64,000 bases of DNA from contig NZ_JABBXF010000058.1 in NCBI RefSeq assembly GCF_013030945.1, positions 24,857 through 88,856 on the forward strand. The letters are read 5' to 3'. Shown one piece after another: positions 23,553 through 32,131 of this stretch. The translations under genes and the position numbers were made by a program. The notes beneath the pieces were generated by a model. The model saw only the letters and a list, made by a program, of their open reading frames with translations. It ran no database searches and was not told the origin of the DNA. Position 1 is the stretch's first letter, and every line of letters begins with the position of its first letter. The DNA comes from Streptomyces morookaense. GTDB lineage: Bacteria > Actinomycetota > Actinomycetes > Streptomycetales > Streptomycetaceae.

Positions 23553-24899
23553 TCATGCGAACCGGGCGCCGGGCACCGGGCCGCTGGACGGGACCTGTGT
23601 GCGGTCACCCTGGAGCCAGTGGGCGGCCGCAGCACGGACGAAGGCGACGAAGGCCTCGTCGTCCTCCGGTGCTTCGTCGTCCCCGTCGGGCAGGACGGCG
23701 TCGGCCCCCACGATATCGGCCGCGATCTCCTCGACCGGGCGGGAGTCCTCCGGCATGCGCTCCGGTGCGCCGTCCTCCCCCATGCGCAGGCCCGAACCCC
23801 ACGGCGGCACCACGCTCTGGACCAGGAGCGCGGCACTGTCCGGGGTCATCGGCGGGGTGTCCGTCCAGCAGGAGGCGTGCTCGTGCAGCACCTGCCCGGG
23901 CGTACGATCCCGCAGGGCGATCAGCGATTCGGCGTCGACCTCGGAGAGATCGTAGGCGATCACGACGGTATCGGTGCGCGCAGGCTCGAACGGCACGGCG
24001 GGCAGGCCCAGCAGCTCGGCCGCCGCCAGGCCCAGGATGCGGCTGGAGCGGTCGGGCAGGAGCGAGACCGTGGTGGGGTGCAGGTCCGCGGCGGACAGTG
24101 CGGTGCGCAGGCGCAGCAGCCCCTCGCGGCACTGCTCCGGCGAGTCCTGGAGCCAGGCCCAGCGGCCGTTCATCCCCGCGTCGAAACCGTACGGGGAAAG
24201 GGTGCCCAGCACCGTTCCGGCGATGACGAACTGCCAGCCGCGCAGGTCCTGTTCGCCGAGCAGGGGTGTGGGCACGGGTGCGGCGGCGACACGCAGGACT
24301 TCGGCACGCCGGACGATGTCCTGCACGCGTCGGTGTGCGGGCTGCCACCGCTCGTCGTCGGGTGCGGACAGCAGGGCCGTCTGGTGCCGGGCCACGTCGA
24401 GGCGGCCGGACATGGCCGCGTTCCACGCGAGCAGGTAGCGATCGGGCCAGTCGGCGAGCGACTCCTCGCGGGTTTCGAGGACCGCGGCGGCCCTGTCGTG
24501 GCGGCCGGTCTCCTCGTATGCGGCGACCAGTTCGCGCAGGACGGCTCCTGATTCCGGAACGAGTTCCAGTGCGCGCCGCAGGGCGGGCACGGCGGCGGCC
24601 GGCAGGCCGCGTTCGATGCAGGCGTACCCGTATGCGTAGAGCGCCTGCGGGTGTTCGGGGTCGGCGGCTGCCCGGCCGGCCGCCTGCTCCAGGTCCTCGA
24701 ACCCCGCTGCGGCCGCGGCCCGGGACAGCAGTCCGGCCAGTTCACCGATCGGCAGCTCCTCCTCCCGGCCGCGGACCAGACGCAGTGCACCGGGGACGTC
24801 GCCGGCCGCGATCAGTTCCAGGGCCTCGGCCGTTTCCGGGGTCTGCGGCGGGTTCTTCTTGCGTGCGAACATGCGGGCCATGGTCTGCTGCGGATCCAT
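23553..24899 (-). CDS. TPR-like cytoplasmic protein of unknown function
   Basis: A 448-residue protein. Residues about 20-180 form helical repeats in TPR style (DVPGALRLVRGREEE, HPQALYAYGYACIERGLPAA, AVPALRRALELVPESGAVLR, ELVAAYEETGRHDRAAAVLE). The C-terminal 220 residues (WQFVIAGTVLGTLSPYGFDA, YDLSEVDAESLIALRDRTPG) match nothing I know but look like a compact globular domain. No signal peptide or membrane helix. It starts ATG 24899, 66 nt after the MerR gene; a 9-nt tandem repeat lies between them. The function is unknown. Confidence 0.75.
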   Translation of the reverse strand: MDPQQTMARMFARKKNPPQTPETAEALELIAAGDVPGALRLVRGREEELPIGELAGLLSRAAAAAGFEDLEQAAGRAAADPEHPQALYAYGYACIERGLPAAAVPALRRALELVPESGAVLRELVAAYEETGRHDRAAAVLETREESLADWPDRYLLAWNAAMSGRLDVARHQTALLSAPDDERWQPAHRRVQDIVRRAEVLRVAAAPVPTPLLGEQDLRGWQFVIAGTVLGTLSPYGFDAGMNGRWAWLQDSPEQCREGLLRLRTALSAADLHPTTVSLLPDRSSRILGLAAAELLGLPAVPFEPARTDTVVIAYDLSEVDAESLIALRDRTPGQVLHEHASCWTDTPPMTPDSAALLVQSVVPPWGSGLRMGEDGAPERMPEDSRPVEEIAADIVGADAVLPDGDDEAPEDDEAFVAFVRAAAAHWLQGDRTQVPSSGPVPGARFA

Positions 24900-24937
24900 G
24901 CAGATGCAAATGAATTGGCTGCTGAACTGGCTGCCTT

Positions 24938-24970
24938 TTCAGGCTGTTCAGGCTGTTCAGGCTGGTCAGG
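24938..24970. repeat. 9-nt tandem repeat between MerR and TPR-like genes
   Basis: Three perfect copies of TTCAGGCTG (24938-24964) run into a fourth degenerate copy that overlaps the MerR stop codon. A related repeat of different unit but equal length occurs in the kinase gene at 13715-13748. Confidence 0.9.
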
Positions 24971-25889
24971 CGGCGGCCTCGCGGGCCGAGTGTCCGTCCA
25001 GGGCGGCGTGGAGCCAGTCGTGGGCGGCGCCGGGGGTGGGTTCCGCGGACGGGCCGGAGAGTTCGGCCTTGAGCTGCCAGTACCGGTCGATGCGGGGTTC
25101 GGTCGCGAGCAGGCTGCTGAGCCGGCGGCGGAAGGCGGGGGTGTCGTGCGTGCCGGATGCGCGGGCGTGGGCGTCGACGAAGGCGTCGAGTGCCTCACCC
25201 TCGTGGGGTGTTCGGCGGGCCCGCAGGTCGGGCGTTGCCAGTGCGAATGCCTCGATGAGGCCTTCGTAGAGCACGGCCGGCCGGTAGTCGCCGTCGGGCC
25301 GGTGCACTTCGGGCTGGTGACGGCCGTCACCGGTGCACGGGGCGGAGACGAGGGCGTGCATACGGGCGAAGGCGAGCACGTCGGCCGGTTCCGGATCCGC
25401 GGGCGGGTCCGGAACCGCGCGTTCGAGGATGGCGGAGACCAGCCGGGCCGGGAGCCGTGCGGGCAGCCAGCGCCGCCAGAAGCGCGCCATGGGCGCCGTG
25501 TCGGGCGGGGTGGTCATCGCGCCGACCAGGAGCAGCCGTTCGGGGCGCTCCTCGGGGGTGCAGTCCCGCAGGAGCTGCAGGGCGGCCTCCCGCCAGCGCA
25601 GGGCGGCCAGTTGGGAGCCGAGCTCGCGCAACTGGGCGGCGATGGCGTTCTCCAGGGCGTCCTCGCTGTCGAGGACACGGCCCACGTCGGGGACGGGCAG
25701 GTCGAGTGTGCGCAGCGAGCGGATCATGCGGAGCCGGGCGAGTGCCTCGGGTCCGTAGCGGCGGTGCCCGCCGGCGCTGCGGCCGGCTTCGGGCAGCAGG
25801 CCGCGGTCGGAGTAGAAACGGACGGTCTTGACGGTGACGCCCGCGCGCTCGGCGAGCTCTCCGATGCTCCATATGCCGTCAGCGGACAC
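24966..25889 (-). CDS. MerR-family transcriptional regulator
   Basis: A 307-residue regulator. The winged HTH is at the N-terminus: WSIGELAERAGVTVKTVRFY followed by SDRGLLPEAGRSAGGHRRYG, then the dimerisation helix with LENAIAAQLRELGSQLAALR. The C-terminal 190 residues are an effector-type domain without Cys clusters, so a small organic ligand is likelier than a metal. The GTG start is inferred from the HTH position; GAGAGG lies about 9 nt upstream. No obvious target gene is divergent from it. Confidence 0.88.
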   Translation of the reverse strand: MSADGIWSIGELAERAGVTVKTVRFYSDRGLLPEAGRSAGGHRRYGPEALARLRMIRSLRTLDLPVPDVGRVLDSEDALENAIAAQLRELGSQLAALRWREAALQLLRDCTPEERPERLLLVGAMTTPPDTAPMARFWRRWLPARLPARLVSAILERAVPDPPADPEPADVLAFARMHALVSAPCTGDGRHQPEVHRPDGDYRPAVLYEGLIEAFALATPDLRARRTPHEGEALDAFVDAHARASGTHDTPAFRRRLSSLLATEPRIDRYWQLKAELSGPSAEPTPGAAHDWLHAALDGHSAREAAA

Positions 25890-25946
25890 GGTGTTGGGCC
25901 TCTCTTGGCGGGAGGGAGCAGTCTATGGCGTGTACGGATGGGCTGT

Positions 25947-26861
25947 TCAGGCCGTCAGCGCGGCTGCCCGGTCGCGCAGTTCGGCCAGGGTGATCTTCAG
26001 CAGGGGGTGTCCCTCGCTGCCGCGGCGGACGGCCGTGAAGACGCGGCGCGTCGGGCCCGGTCCGCGCAGGGGACGGACGGCGGGGGTGAGGGCCGGGCGG
26101 ATGCCGTGCAGGGCCGAGCGCGGGACGAGGGCGACACCGGCGCCGACGGCGACGAGGGCGCAGACGGCGGAGAAGTCGTCGGAGAGGCATTCCACGCTGG
26201 GCTGGAAGCGGGCCTCCTCGCAGGCGCGCAGGACGGCCTCGTGGACGGGGTTGCCCGGCCAGGGCGTGATCCAGGGGTCGTCGCGCAGGTCCGTGAGGTC
26301 CACCTCGGACTTGCCGGCCAGCCGGTGTCCGGGCGGCAGCACGGCGTCGAAGGGCTCCTCGTACAGCGGCGCGTACAGCAGCTGGCGGCCGCCCGGGGCG
26401 AGGGAGTCGCGGTGCTCGACGGCGACCGCGATGTCGGCCTCCCCGTCGGCGAGCAGCCGGGCGGCGGCGTGGCCCTCGGCGTCCTTGACGCGGACCCGCA
26501 CCTGGGGCGCGCGCCGGCCCAGGGCTGCCAGGGCGGGGGCGACGACCTCGGTGATGGAGGTGGCGAAGGCGGCGACGGTCACCTCGCCCGCCAGGCCCGT
26601 GGAGCACTTGGCGAGGTCGGCCTCGGCCCGCGCCAGCTGGGCGGAGATCTCGTCGGCGTGCCGGGCGAGGACGCTGCCGGCGGCGGTGAGGCGGACGGTG
26701 CGGCCCCGGCGTTCCAGCAGCGCGTGCCCGGTCTCCGCCTCGAGGGCGGCCAGCTGCTGGGAGACGGCCGAGGGCGAGAGGTAGAGGGCATGGGCGGCCG
26801 CGGTGACGGTGCCGTGGTCGGCGAGGGCGCGCAGGACACGCAGGCGGCGGGGGTCGATCAC
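25947..26861 (-). CDS. LysR-family regulator divergent from tdh-kbl
   Basis: A 304-residue regulator: HTH in RRLRVLRALADHGTVTAAAH then LYLSPSAVSQQLAALEAETG, followed by the two-lobe effector domain (VTVAAFATSITEVVAPALAA). Start GTG 26861 is placed directly before the HTH; the frame stays open further upstream. It is divergent from the threonine dehydrogenase operon with 108 bp between starts, and a palindrome of LysR type lies in that gap, so control of threonine catabolism is likely. Confidence 0.9.
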   Translation of the reverse strand: MIDPRRLRVLRALADHGTVTAAAHALYLSPSAVSQQLAALEAETGHALLERRGRTVRLTAAGSVLARHADEISAQLARAEADLAKCSTGLAGEVTVAAFATSITEVVAPALAALGRRAPQVRVRVKDAEGHAAARLLADGEADIAVAVEHRDSLAPGGRQLLYAPLYEEPFDAVLPPGHRLAGKSEVDLTDLRDDPWITPWPGNPVHEAVLRACEEARFQPSVECLSDDFSAVCALVAVGAGVALVPRSALHGIRPALTPAVRPLRGPGPTRRVFTAVRRGSEGHPLLKITLAELRDRAAALTA

Positions 26862-26893
26862 CCGTTCACTATGGCATTCGCCCCCCGTCTCTA

Positions 26894-26908
26894 TGAAGCG
26901 GGGCTTCA
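26894..26908. promoter_or_regulatory. Candidate LysR operator between regulator and tdh
   Basis: TGAAGC-GGG-GCTTCA is a perfect inverted repeat of 6-bp arms. Another half site, CTTCA, follows at about 26936. The position between the two start codons suits a regulator acting on both genes. Confidence 0.5.
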
Positions 26909-26969
26909 CAAGTGGTGTGGAAAAATGTTGATGGACTTCACAGCGGTCCACGGAGCACAGTGATGTTCC

Positions 26970-28010
26970 ATGAGGGCATTGGTGAAGACCCAGGCCGGGC
27001 CGGGTCTCGAACTGACCGAGGTACCGACGCCGCAGGCGGGTCCCGGGCAGGTTCTGATCAAGGTGCTGCGCACCGGTATCTGCGGTACCGATCTGCACAT
27101 CGACAGCTGGGACGACTGGGCGGCCCGTGTGGTCCGCGCCCCCCTCGTCGTCGGCCACGAGTTCGCGGGCGAGGTCGTGGAGACCGGCCCCGGCGTGAAC
27201 GCGGTGAGCGTCGGCGACATCGTCAGCGGCGAGGGCCACCTGGTGTGCGGCACCTGCCGCAACTGCATGGCCGGCCGCCGCCACCTGTGCATCCGCACGG
27301 TCGGCCTCGGGGTGCACACCGACGGCGCGTTCGCCGAGTACGTGGTCCTGCCCGAGTCGAACGTCTGGGTCCACCGGCACGAGATCGACATCGACGTCGC
27401 CGCGATCTTCGACCCGTTCGGCAACGCGGTGCACACCGCGCTCTCCTTCCCGGTGCTCAACGAGGACGTCCTCATCACCGGCGCCGGCCCCATCGGCATG
27501 ATGGCCGCGGCCGTCGCCGCCCACGCGGGCGCCCGCTCCACCGTGATCACCGACGTCAGCCCCTACCGGCTCGCCCTGGCGCAGAAGATGGGCGCCACGG
27601 TCGCCCTCGACGTCAGCGCCCGGCGCATCGCGGATGTCATGCCGGAGCTCGGCATGACCGAGGGCTTCGACATCGGCATGGAGATGTCCGGCCGCGCCGA
27701 CGCCCTGCAGGACATGATCGCCACCATGTCGCCCGGCGGCCGCATCGCCGCCCTCGGTCTGCCCACGGGCGACGTCAGCATCGACATGGCCACGGTCGTC
27801 ACCCGCATGCTGACCCTGCGCGGCATCTACGGGCGCGAGATGTTCGAGACCTGGTACGCGATGTCCGTCCTGCTGCGCAGCGGCCTCGACATCTCGCCGG
27901 TGATAACCCACCGCTTCGGGTTCGAGCAGCACGCCGAGGCGTTCGCGACGGCCCGCTCCGGCCAGTGCGGGAAGATCGTCATCGACTGGACCCGGCCGAC
28001 CGCCCCCTGA
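26970..28010 (+). CDS. tdh: L-threonine 3-dehydrogenase
   Basis: A 346-residue medium-chain dehydrogenase. Catalytic zinc ligands lie in GICGTDLHIDS and VVGHEFAGEV; the structural zinc cysteines are in VCGTCRNCMAGRRHLC; the NAD loop is GAGPIGMMAAAV. It oxidises L-threonine to 2-amino-3-ketobutyrate in the cytoplasm. The identification is strengthened by the next gene, kbl, which starts 41 nt later and consumes the product. ATG 26970 fits the family N-terminus (MRALVKTQAGPGLELTEVP). Confidence 0.95.
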   Translation: MRALVKTQAGPGLELTEVPTPQAGPGQVLIKVLRTGICGTDLHIDSWDDWAARVVRAPLVVGHEFAGEVVETGPGVNAVSVGDIVSGEGHLVCGTCRNCMAGRRHLCIRTVGLGVHTDGAFAEYVVLPESNVWVHRHEIDIDVAAIFDPFGNAVHTALSFPVLNEDVLITGAGPIGMMAAAVAAHAGARSTVITDVSPYRLALAQKMGATVALDVSARRIADVMPELGMTEGFDIGMEMSGRADALQDMIATMSPGGRIAALGLPTGDVSIDMATVVTRMLTLRGIYGREMFETWYAMSVLLRSGLDISPVITHRFGFEQHAEAFATARSGQCGKIVIDWTRPTAP

Positions 28011-28051
28011 CGCCGCCACCCCTGACGCACGACCACACGAGGAGTCCCCCC

Positions 28052-29239
28052 ATGTTCGACGGCATGCGCGAGCACCTGCGCAAGGAGCTGCAGGACATCC
28101 GCGACGCGGGCCTGTACAAGTCCGAGCGCGTGATCACCAGCCCGCAGTCCTCGGCCATCAGCGTCGGCGACGGCAAGGTCCTGAACTTCTGCGCCAACAA
28201 CTACCTCGACCTCGCCGACCACCCCGAGGTCGTCGCGGCCGCCAAGCAGGCGCTGGACGACTGGGGCTTCGGCATGGCCTCCGTCCGGTTCATCTGCGGC
28301 ACCCAGGCCCCGCACAAGGAGCTCGAGGAGAAGATCTCCCGGTTCCTCGGCATGGAGGACACGATCCTCTACAGCTCGTGCTTCGACGCCAACGGCGGCG
28401 TCTTCGAGACGCTGCTGGGCGCCGAGGACGCGGTGATCTCCGACGAGCTCAACCACGCGAGCATCATCGACGGCATCCGCCTGTCGAAGGCGGCCCGCTT
28501 CCGCTACCGCAACCGCGACATGGCCGACCTGGAGCGCTGCCTGAAGGAGGCCTCCGGCGCCCGGCACAAGCTGATCGTCACGGACGGCGTCTTCTCCATG
28601 GACGGCTACATCGCCCCCCTGGACGAGATCTGCGATCTGGCCGAGCGCTACGGCGCCCTGGTCATGGTCGACGACTCGCACGCCGTCGGCTTCGTCGGCG
28701 AGGAGGGCCGCGGCACGCCGGAGCTGTTCGGGGTGACCGAGCGGGTCGACATCATCACCGGCACCCTCGGCAAGGCCCTCGGCGGTGCCAGCGGCGGCTA
28801 CGTCGCCGCGCGTGCCGAGATCGTGGAGCTGCTGCGGCAGCGCTCGCGCCCGTACCTGTTCTCCAACTCCCTCGCCCCGTCGATCGTCGGCGCCTCGCTG
28901 CGCGTGCTCGACCTGCTGGCCGAGTCCGGCGACCGGCGCATCCGGCTGCGGGAGAACACCACGCTGTTCCGCAAGGAGATGACGGAGGCCGGCTTCGAGG
29001 TGCTGCCCGGCGAGCACCCGATCACCCCCGTGATGGTCGGCGACGCCGCGCTGGCCGCCCGGATGGCCGCGGAGCTGCTGGAGAAGGGCATCTACGTGAT
29101 CGCCTTCTCCTACCCGGTGGTGCCCAAGGGCAAGGCGCGTATCCGCGTCCAGCTGTCCGCCGCGCACTCCCGCGAGGACGTCCTGCGCACGGTCGCGGCG
29201 TTCCGCGAGGTCCGCGACGCCATCGGCGCCACGGCCTGA
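28052..29239 (+). CDS. kbl: Glycine C-acetyltransferase (2-amino-3-ketobutyrate CoA ligase)
   Basis: A 395-residue PLP enzyme of the alpha-oxoamine synthase family. Recognisable motifs: FCANNYLDLADHPEVVAAAK near the start, DDSHAVGFVGEEGRG, and the PLP lysine in ITGTLGKALGGASGGYVAAR (about residue 245). With CoA it splits 2-amino-3-ketobutyrate to glycine and acetyl-CoA, completing threonine breakdown begun by Tdh. AGGAG lies 6 nt before the ATG. A strong hairpin terminator follows. Confidence 0.96.
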   Translation: MFDGMREHLRKELQDIRDAGLYKSERVITSPQSSAISVGDGKVLNFCANNYLDLADHPEVVAAAKQALDDWGFGMASVRFICGTQAPHKELEEKISRFLGMEDTILYSSCFDANGGVFETLLGAEDAVISDELNHASIIDGIRLSKAARFRYRNRDMADLERCLKEASGARHKLIVTDGVFSMDGYIAPLDEICDLAERYGALVMVDDSHAVGFVGEEGRGTPELFGVTERVDIITGTLGKALGGASGGYVAARAEIVELLRQRSRPYLFSNSLAPSIVGASLRVLDLLAESGDRRIRLRENTTLFRKEMTEAGFEVLPGEHPITPVMVGDAALAARMAAELLEKGIYVIAFSYPVVPKGKARIRVQLSAAHSREDVLRTVAAFREVRDAIGATA

Positions 29240-29250
29240 TCCGCCGCCCC

Positions 29251-29297
29251 GCGACCGCCCCGCCCCGCCCCGGTTCCGTCCGGGGCGGGGCGGTCGC
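29251..29297 (+). terminator. Hairpin terminator of the tdh-kbl operon
   Basis: A 17-bp perfect stem (29251-29267 with 29281-29297), rich in CCCCG/CGGGG, starts 12 nt after the kbl stop. Confidence 0.85.
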
Positions 29298-29343
29298 ATG
29301 GGTCGGACAGCCTCCCCCGTCCGGGCAGGATGGCCGTACGGCA

Positions 29344-29481
29344 GAGCCGACGAGTCCTGACCTGGCACCGTTCGTCAAGCAGCGCGTCGTCCTGCTGACG
29401 ACCTACAAGCGCGACGGCACGCCCGTCGGCACCCCGGTCGACGGTGATGTCGACCGGGGTGCCGACGGGCGTGCCGTGTGA
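29344..29481 (+). pseudogene. N-terminal remnant of a PPOX-class (F420/flavin) oxidoreductase gene
   Basis: The frame reads LAPFVKQRVVLLTTYKRDGT then PVGTPVDGDV, the typical opening strands of PPOX-class split-barrel oxidoreductases. It has no in-frame start codon close by, and after the PVGTPVD strand it turns into an inverted copy of its own preceding 29 bp and stops. The remaining about 100 residues of such a protein are absent. It is thus a 5' fragment closed by a fold-back. Confidence 0.6.
29414..29477. repeat. Perfect 29-bp inverted repeat (fold-back) with 6-nt spacer
   Basis: Arms 29414-29442 and 29449-29477 are perfectly complementary and are separated by GGTGAT. The left arm is coding-like (part of the oxidoreductase remnant), the right arm its inverted copy. 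It would fold into a very stable hairpin and could also end transcription. Confidence 0.95.
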
Positions 29482-29661
29482 AGAGGGACCGGACGCTGCA
29501 CTGCGCATTGCGGTTCACGGACGGGTGCCGGTCATGACCCTTCTCCTCGTTCCCCGGCTGCGGGTGCCTTGAATCTCCCCCAGGGGGAGTTCCTAGCGTG
29601 CACGGGAACGCGGGCGGTCCGATGGGCCGGCCGTGCGGACCGAGTGGACGAGGAGAGGCCC

Positions 29662-31164
29662 ATGACGGCATTCGTGCTGGTGTCGGAGATCTGCACCGGA
29701 GGCTGGATCTGGCGGGAAACCGCCGCCCGGCTGAGGGAGTCTGGGGCGGAGGTGCATCCGGCCACCCTCACCGGCATGGGCGACCGCCGTCATCTGGCCC
29801 GTCCGGACACGGACTTGGAGACGCACATCGAGGACGTGGTGCAGCTCGTCGACCACGCGGAGGCGCCCGACCTGGTGCTGGTCGGTCACGGCTACGGCAT
29901 CCACCCGGTGCTCGGCGCCGCCGAGCGGCGCCCGGGGCGGGTCGCCCGGATCGTCTACCTGGACGCGGGGATGCCCGAGGACGGCGCACCGGCCGTCAGG
30001 CTCGTGCCCGACCAGGCGATCCGCGACCGGCTGGCGGAGCAGCCGGCCGGGGACAGCCGGCCCGTGCCGCCGCCCGCGTCCGATGCCTGGCAGCGCTGGG
30101 GCAGCATCGCGGACGTGCCCGAGGACGCGCTGGCGCGCCTGACCCGCCTGGCCGTACCGCAGCCGGTGCGTACGCTCACCCAGCCGCTGCGGCTGTCGGG
30201 GACCGCGGCCGGGCTGCCGACGACCGGCATCCTGTGCACCGCCAACGGGTCGAGCATCACCATGGTCGAGGCACAAGTGCGGCTCGGGGACCCCCGGTTC
30301 CGTGCCCTCGTCGACCCGGAGGTGGGCTTCCTCGAACTCGGCACCGGGCACTGGCCGATGCTCTCCGCCCCCGCCGAACTGGCCGGCGTGCTCCTGCGGG
30401 CCGCCGCCGGAGAGGGGCACCGGCTGACCGCGGCGGCACCCGAACGGCCCGCGTATCTCGGGCGGTTCCTCATGGACGTGCCCGGTCGGCCCCGGGAGCG
30501 GACGGGCCGCGTCGATCTCCATCTGCCGGATGCGGAACGCCCCTGCCCGGCCGTGGTGTTCGTCCACGGCGGCCCGGTGTCCGAGCACGTGCAGCCGACG
30601 CCGCGCAACTGGCCGGCCTTCGTCGGCTACGCCCGGTACGCGGCGCATCTGGGGGCGGTCGGCGCGGTGGTGGACCACCGGCTGCACGGTATCGGCGACT
30701 ACGGGCGTGCCGCCGAGGACGTCGCCGCGGCGGTCGACCTCGTGCGGGCCGATCCGCGCGTCGACGCGGACCGCGTCGCCCTGTGGTTCTTCTCCGGCGG
30801 CGCCCTGCTGTCGGCGGAGTGGCTTGCCGCTCCCCCGCCGTGGCTGCGGTGCGTGGCGGCGACGTATCCCCTGTTCTCTCCGCCGCCGGGCTGGGGTCTT
30901 GCCGACGACCGCTTCCGTCCCGCGGCCGGGGTGCGGACGGCCGGGCGGCTTCCCGTCGTGCTGACCCGGGTGGGGCTGGAGAAGGCGGAGTTCACGGCGA
31001 CGGTCGAGGAGTTCCTCGCCGCCGCCGGGGACTGCGGAGCCCGCGTCGAGGTGATCGACGTGCCGGACGCGCACCACGGCTTCGAGACGATCGACCACAC
31101 CGGGCAGGCCCGGAGCGCGGTGGAGCGCGCGATGCGCTCGGTGCTGGGGCACCTGGGGAGCTGA
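29662..31164 (+). CDS. Tandem alpha/beta hydrolase fusion with degenerate first active site
   Basis: A 500-residue protein of two alpha/beta hydrolase domains. Domain 1 (about 1-255) resembles the EstA/salicylate-esterase-like family (ICTGGWIWRETAARLRESGA, ARIVYLDAGMPEDG), but the nucleophile elbow reads VGHGYG where the family has GHSYG, so the serine is replaced by glycine. Its His (GTGHWPML) remains. Domain 2 (about 270-500) has VVFVHGGPVSEHVQPT, an elbow WFFSGGALLSA with serine, and a late DAHHGFETID with Asp/His. Domain 2 should be active and domain 1 probably only structural or binding. GAGGAGAGG lies just before the ATG. The gene looks monocistronic. Substrate unknown. Confidence 0.8.
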   Translation: MTAFVLVSEICTGGWIWRETAARLRESGAEVHPATLTGMGDRRHLARPDTDLETHIEDVVQLVDHAEAPDLVLVGHGYGIHPVLGAAERRPGRVARIVYLDAGMPEDGAPAVRLVPDQAIRDRLAEQPAGDSRPVPPPASDAWQRWGSIADVPEDALARLTRLAVPQPVRTLTQPLRLSGTAAGLPTTGILCTANGSSITMVEAQVRLGDPRFRALVDPEVGFLELGTGHWPMLSAPAELAGVLLRAAAGEGHRLTAAAPERPAYLGRFLMDVPGRPRERTGRVDLHLPDAERPCPAVVFVHGGPVSEHVQPTPRNWPAFVGYARYAAHLGAVGAVVDHRLHGIGDYGRAAEDVAAAVDLVRADPRVDADRVALWFFSGGALLSAEWLAAPPPWLRCVAATYPLFSPPPGWGLADDRFRPAAGVRTAGRLPVVLTRVGLEKAEFTATVEEFLAAAGDCGARVEVIDVPDAHHGFETIDHTGQARSAVERAMRSVLGHLGS

Positions 31165-31234
31165 GGCGCCTCGGCAGCTCCGGCCGGGAAAAATTCGCGT
31201 GCCCACCGGCCGGAGCGGCCGGTACGTTGGCGGA

Positions 31235-32113
31235 ATGGACTCCGTGCAGGTGAGGCCGATGCAGGAGAGCGATCTCCCTGCCGCAGAGCGCGCCTCGGCA
31301 GTGACGTTCCTCGAAGCGGACCGGCTCGGCCGGAGGGCCGGTGAACCGGAGGTGCAGCCCCGTCCGGCGTCCGGGACGCAGCAGTGGATCGACCGGATGC
31401 GGTACTTCCTCTCCGTGGATCCGGGAGGCTGCTGGGTGGCGACGGACGCAGGCGCAGTCGTCGGCTTCGCGGTCTCGCAGAACCGCGGCCGGCTCTGGTA
31501 CTTGGCGACCTACGGGGTGCTGCCCGGTCACCAGGGCAAGGGCATCGGCAAACGGCTGCTGGACGTCGTCCTGGTGCACGCGGAGGGCCGCCGGGGCCTG
31601 TTCTCCTCGACCGTTCATCCCGCGGCGACCCGCCGGTACCGGCTGGCGGGTTTCTCGCTGCTCCCGCAGATGCGCATGGTCGGTACGGTCGACCGTTCCG
31701 CGCTGCCGGCGGTGACGGGGCTGCGTGACGGCGGGGGTGACGACCTGGAGTGGATGGACCGGCTCGACGAGAACCTCCGGGGAGCCGGTCACGGCCCCGA
31801 TCACCGCTACATGCTCGGTTCCTTGCGGCTGGTGGTCTCCCGGGCCGGGGACAGGCCGGGGTACGTCTACCTCGACGACCGGGGGCGTCCGCTGCTCCTG
31901 GCCGCCGCACACCCGGACACTGCGAGGCAGCTGTTGTGGGAGGCCCTGGCCTCGTCGCGCGGCGACACGCTCGTCAACTGCATCACCACGGCCAACGAGT
32001 GGGCTGTCGACGTCGGTCTGGCCGCCCGTCTCGACATCGGCCAGGAGGGATACCTCGCGGTCCGGGGGATGAGGGAGCCGGCTCCGTATCTCGCCAGCGG
32101 GCACTTTCTCTGA
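31235..32113 (+). CDS. GNAT-family acetyltransferase
   Basis: A 292-residue protein. The acetyl-CoA loop is in YGVLPGHQGKGIGKRLLDVV (about residues 95-115), with the preceding strand RLWYLATYGV and the following VHPAATRRYRLAGFSLLPQM, all of the GNAT fold. The C-terminal half (about 170-292) looks like a second, GNAT-related lobe lacking the CoA loop. Substrate unknown. It ends 18 nt before the convergent phospholipase C gene. Confidence 0.82.
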   Translation: MDSVQVRPMQESDLPAAERASAVTFLEADRLGRRAGEPEVQPRPASGTQQWIDRMRYFLSVDPGGCWVATDAGAVVGFAVSQNRGRLWYLATYGVLPGHQGKGIGKRLLDVVLVHAEGRRGLFSSTVHPAATRRYRLAGFSLLPQMRMVGTVDRSALPAVTGLRDGGGDDLEWMDRLDENLRGAGHGPDHRYMLGSLRLVVSRAGDRPGYVYLDDRGRPLLLAAAHPDTARQLLWEALASSRGDTLVNCITTANEWAVDVGLAARLDIGQEGYLAVRGMREPAPYLASGHFL

Positions 32114-32131
32114 CGCGGGCCGTGCTGCTGC

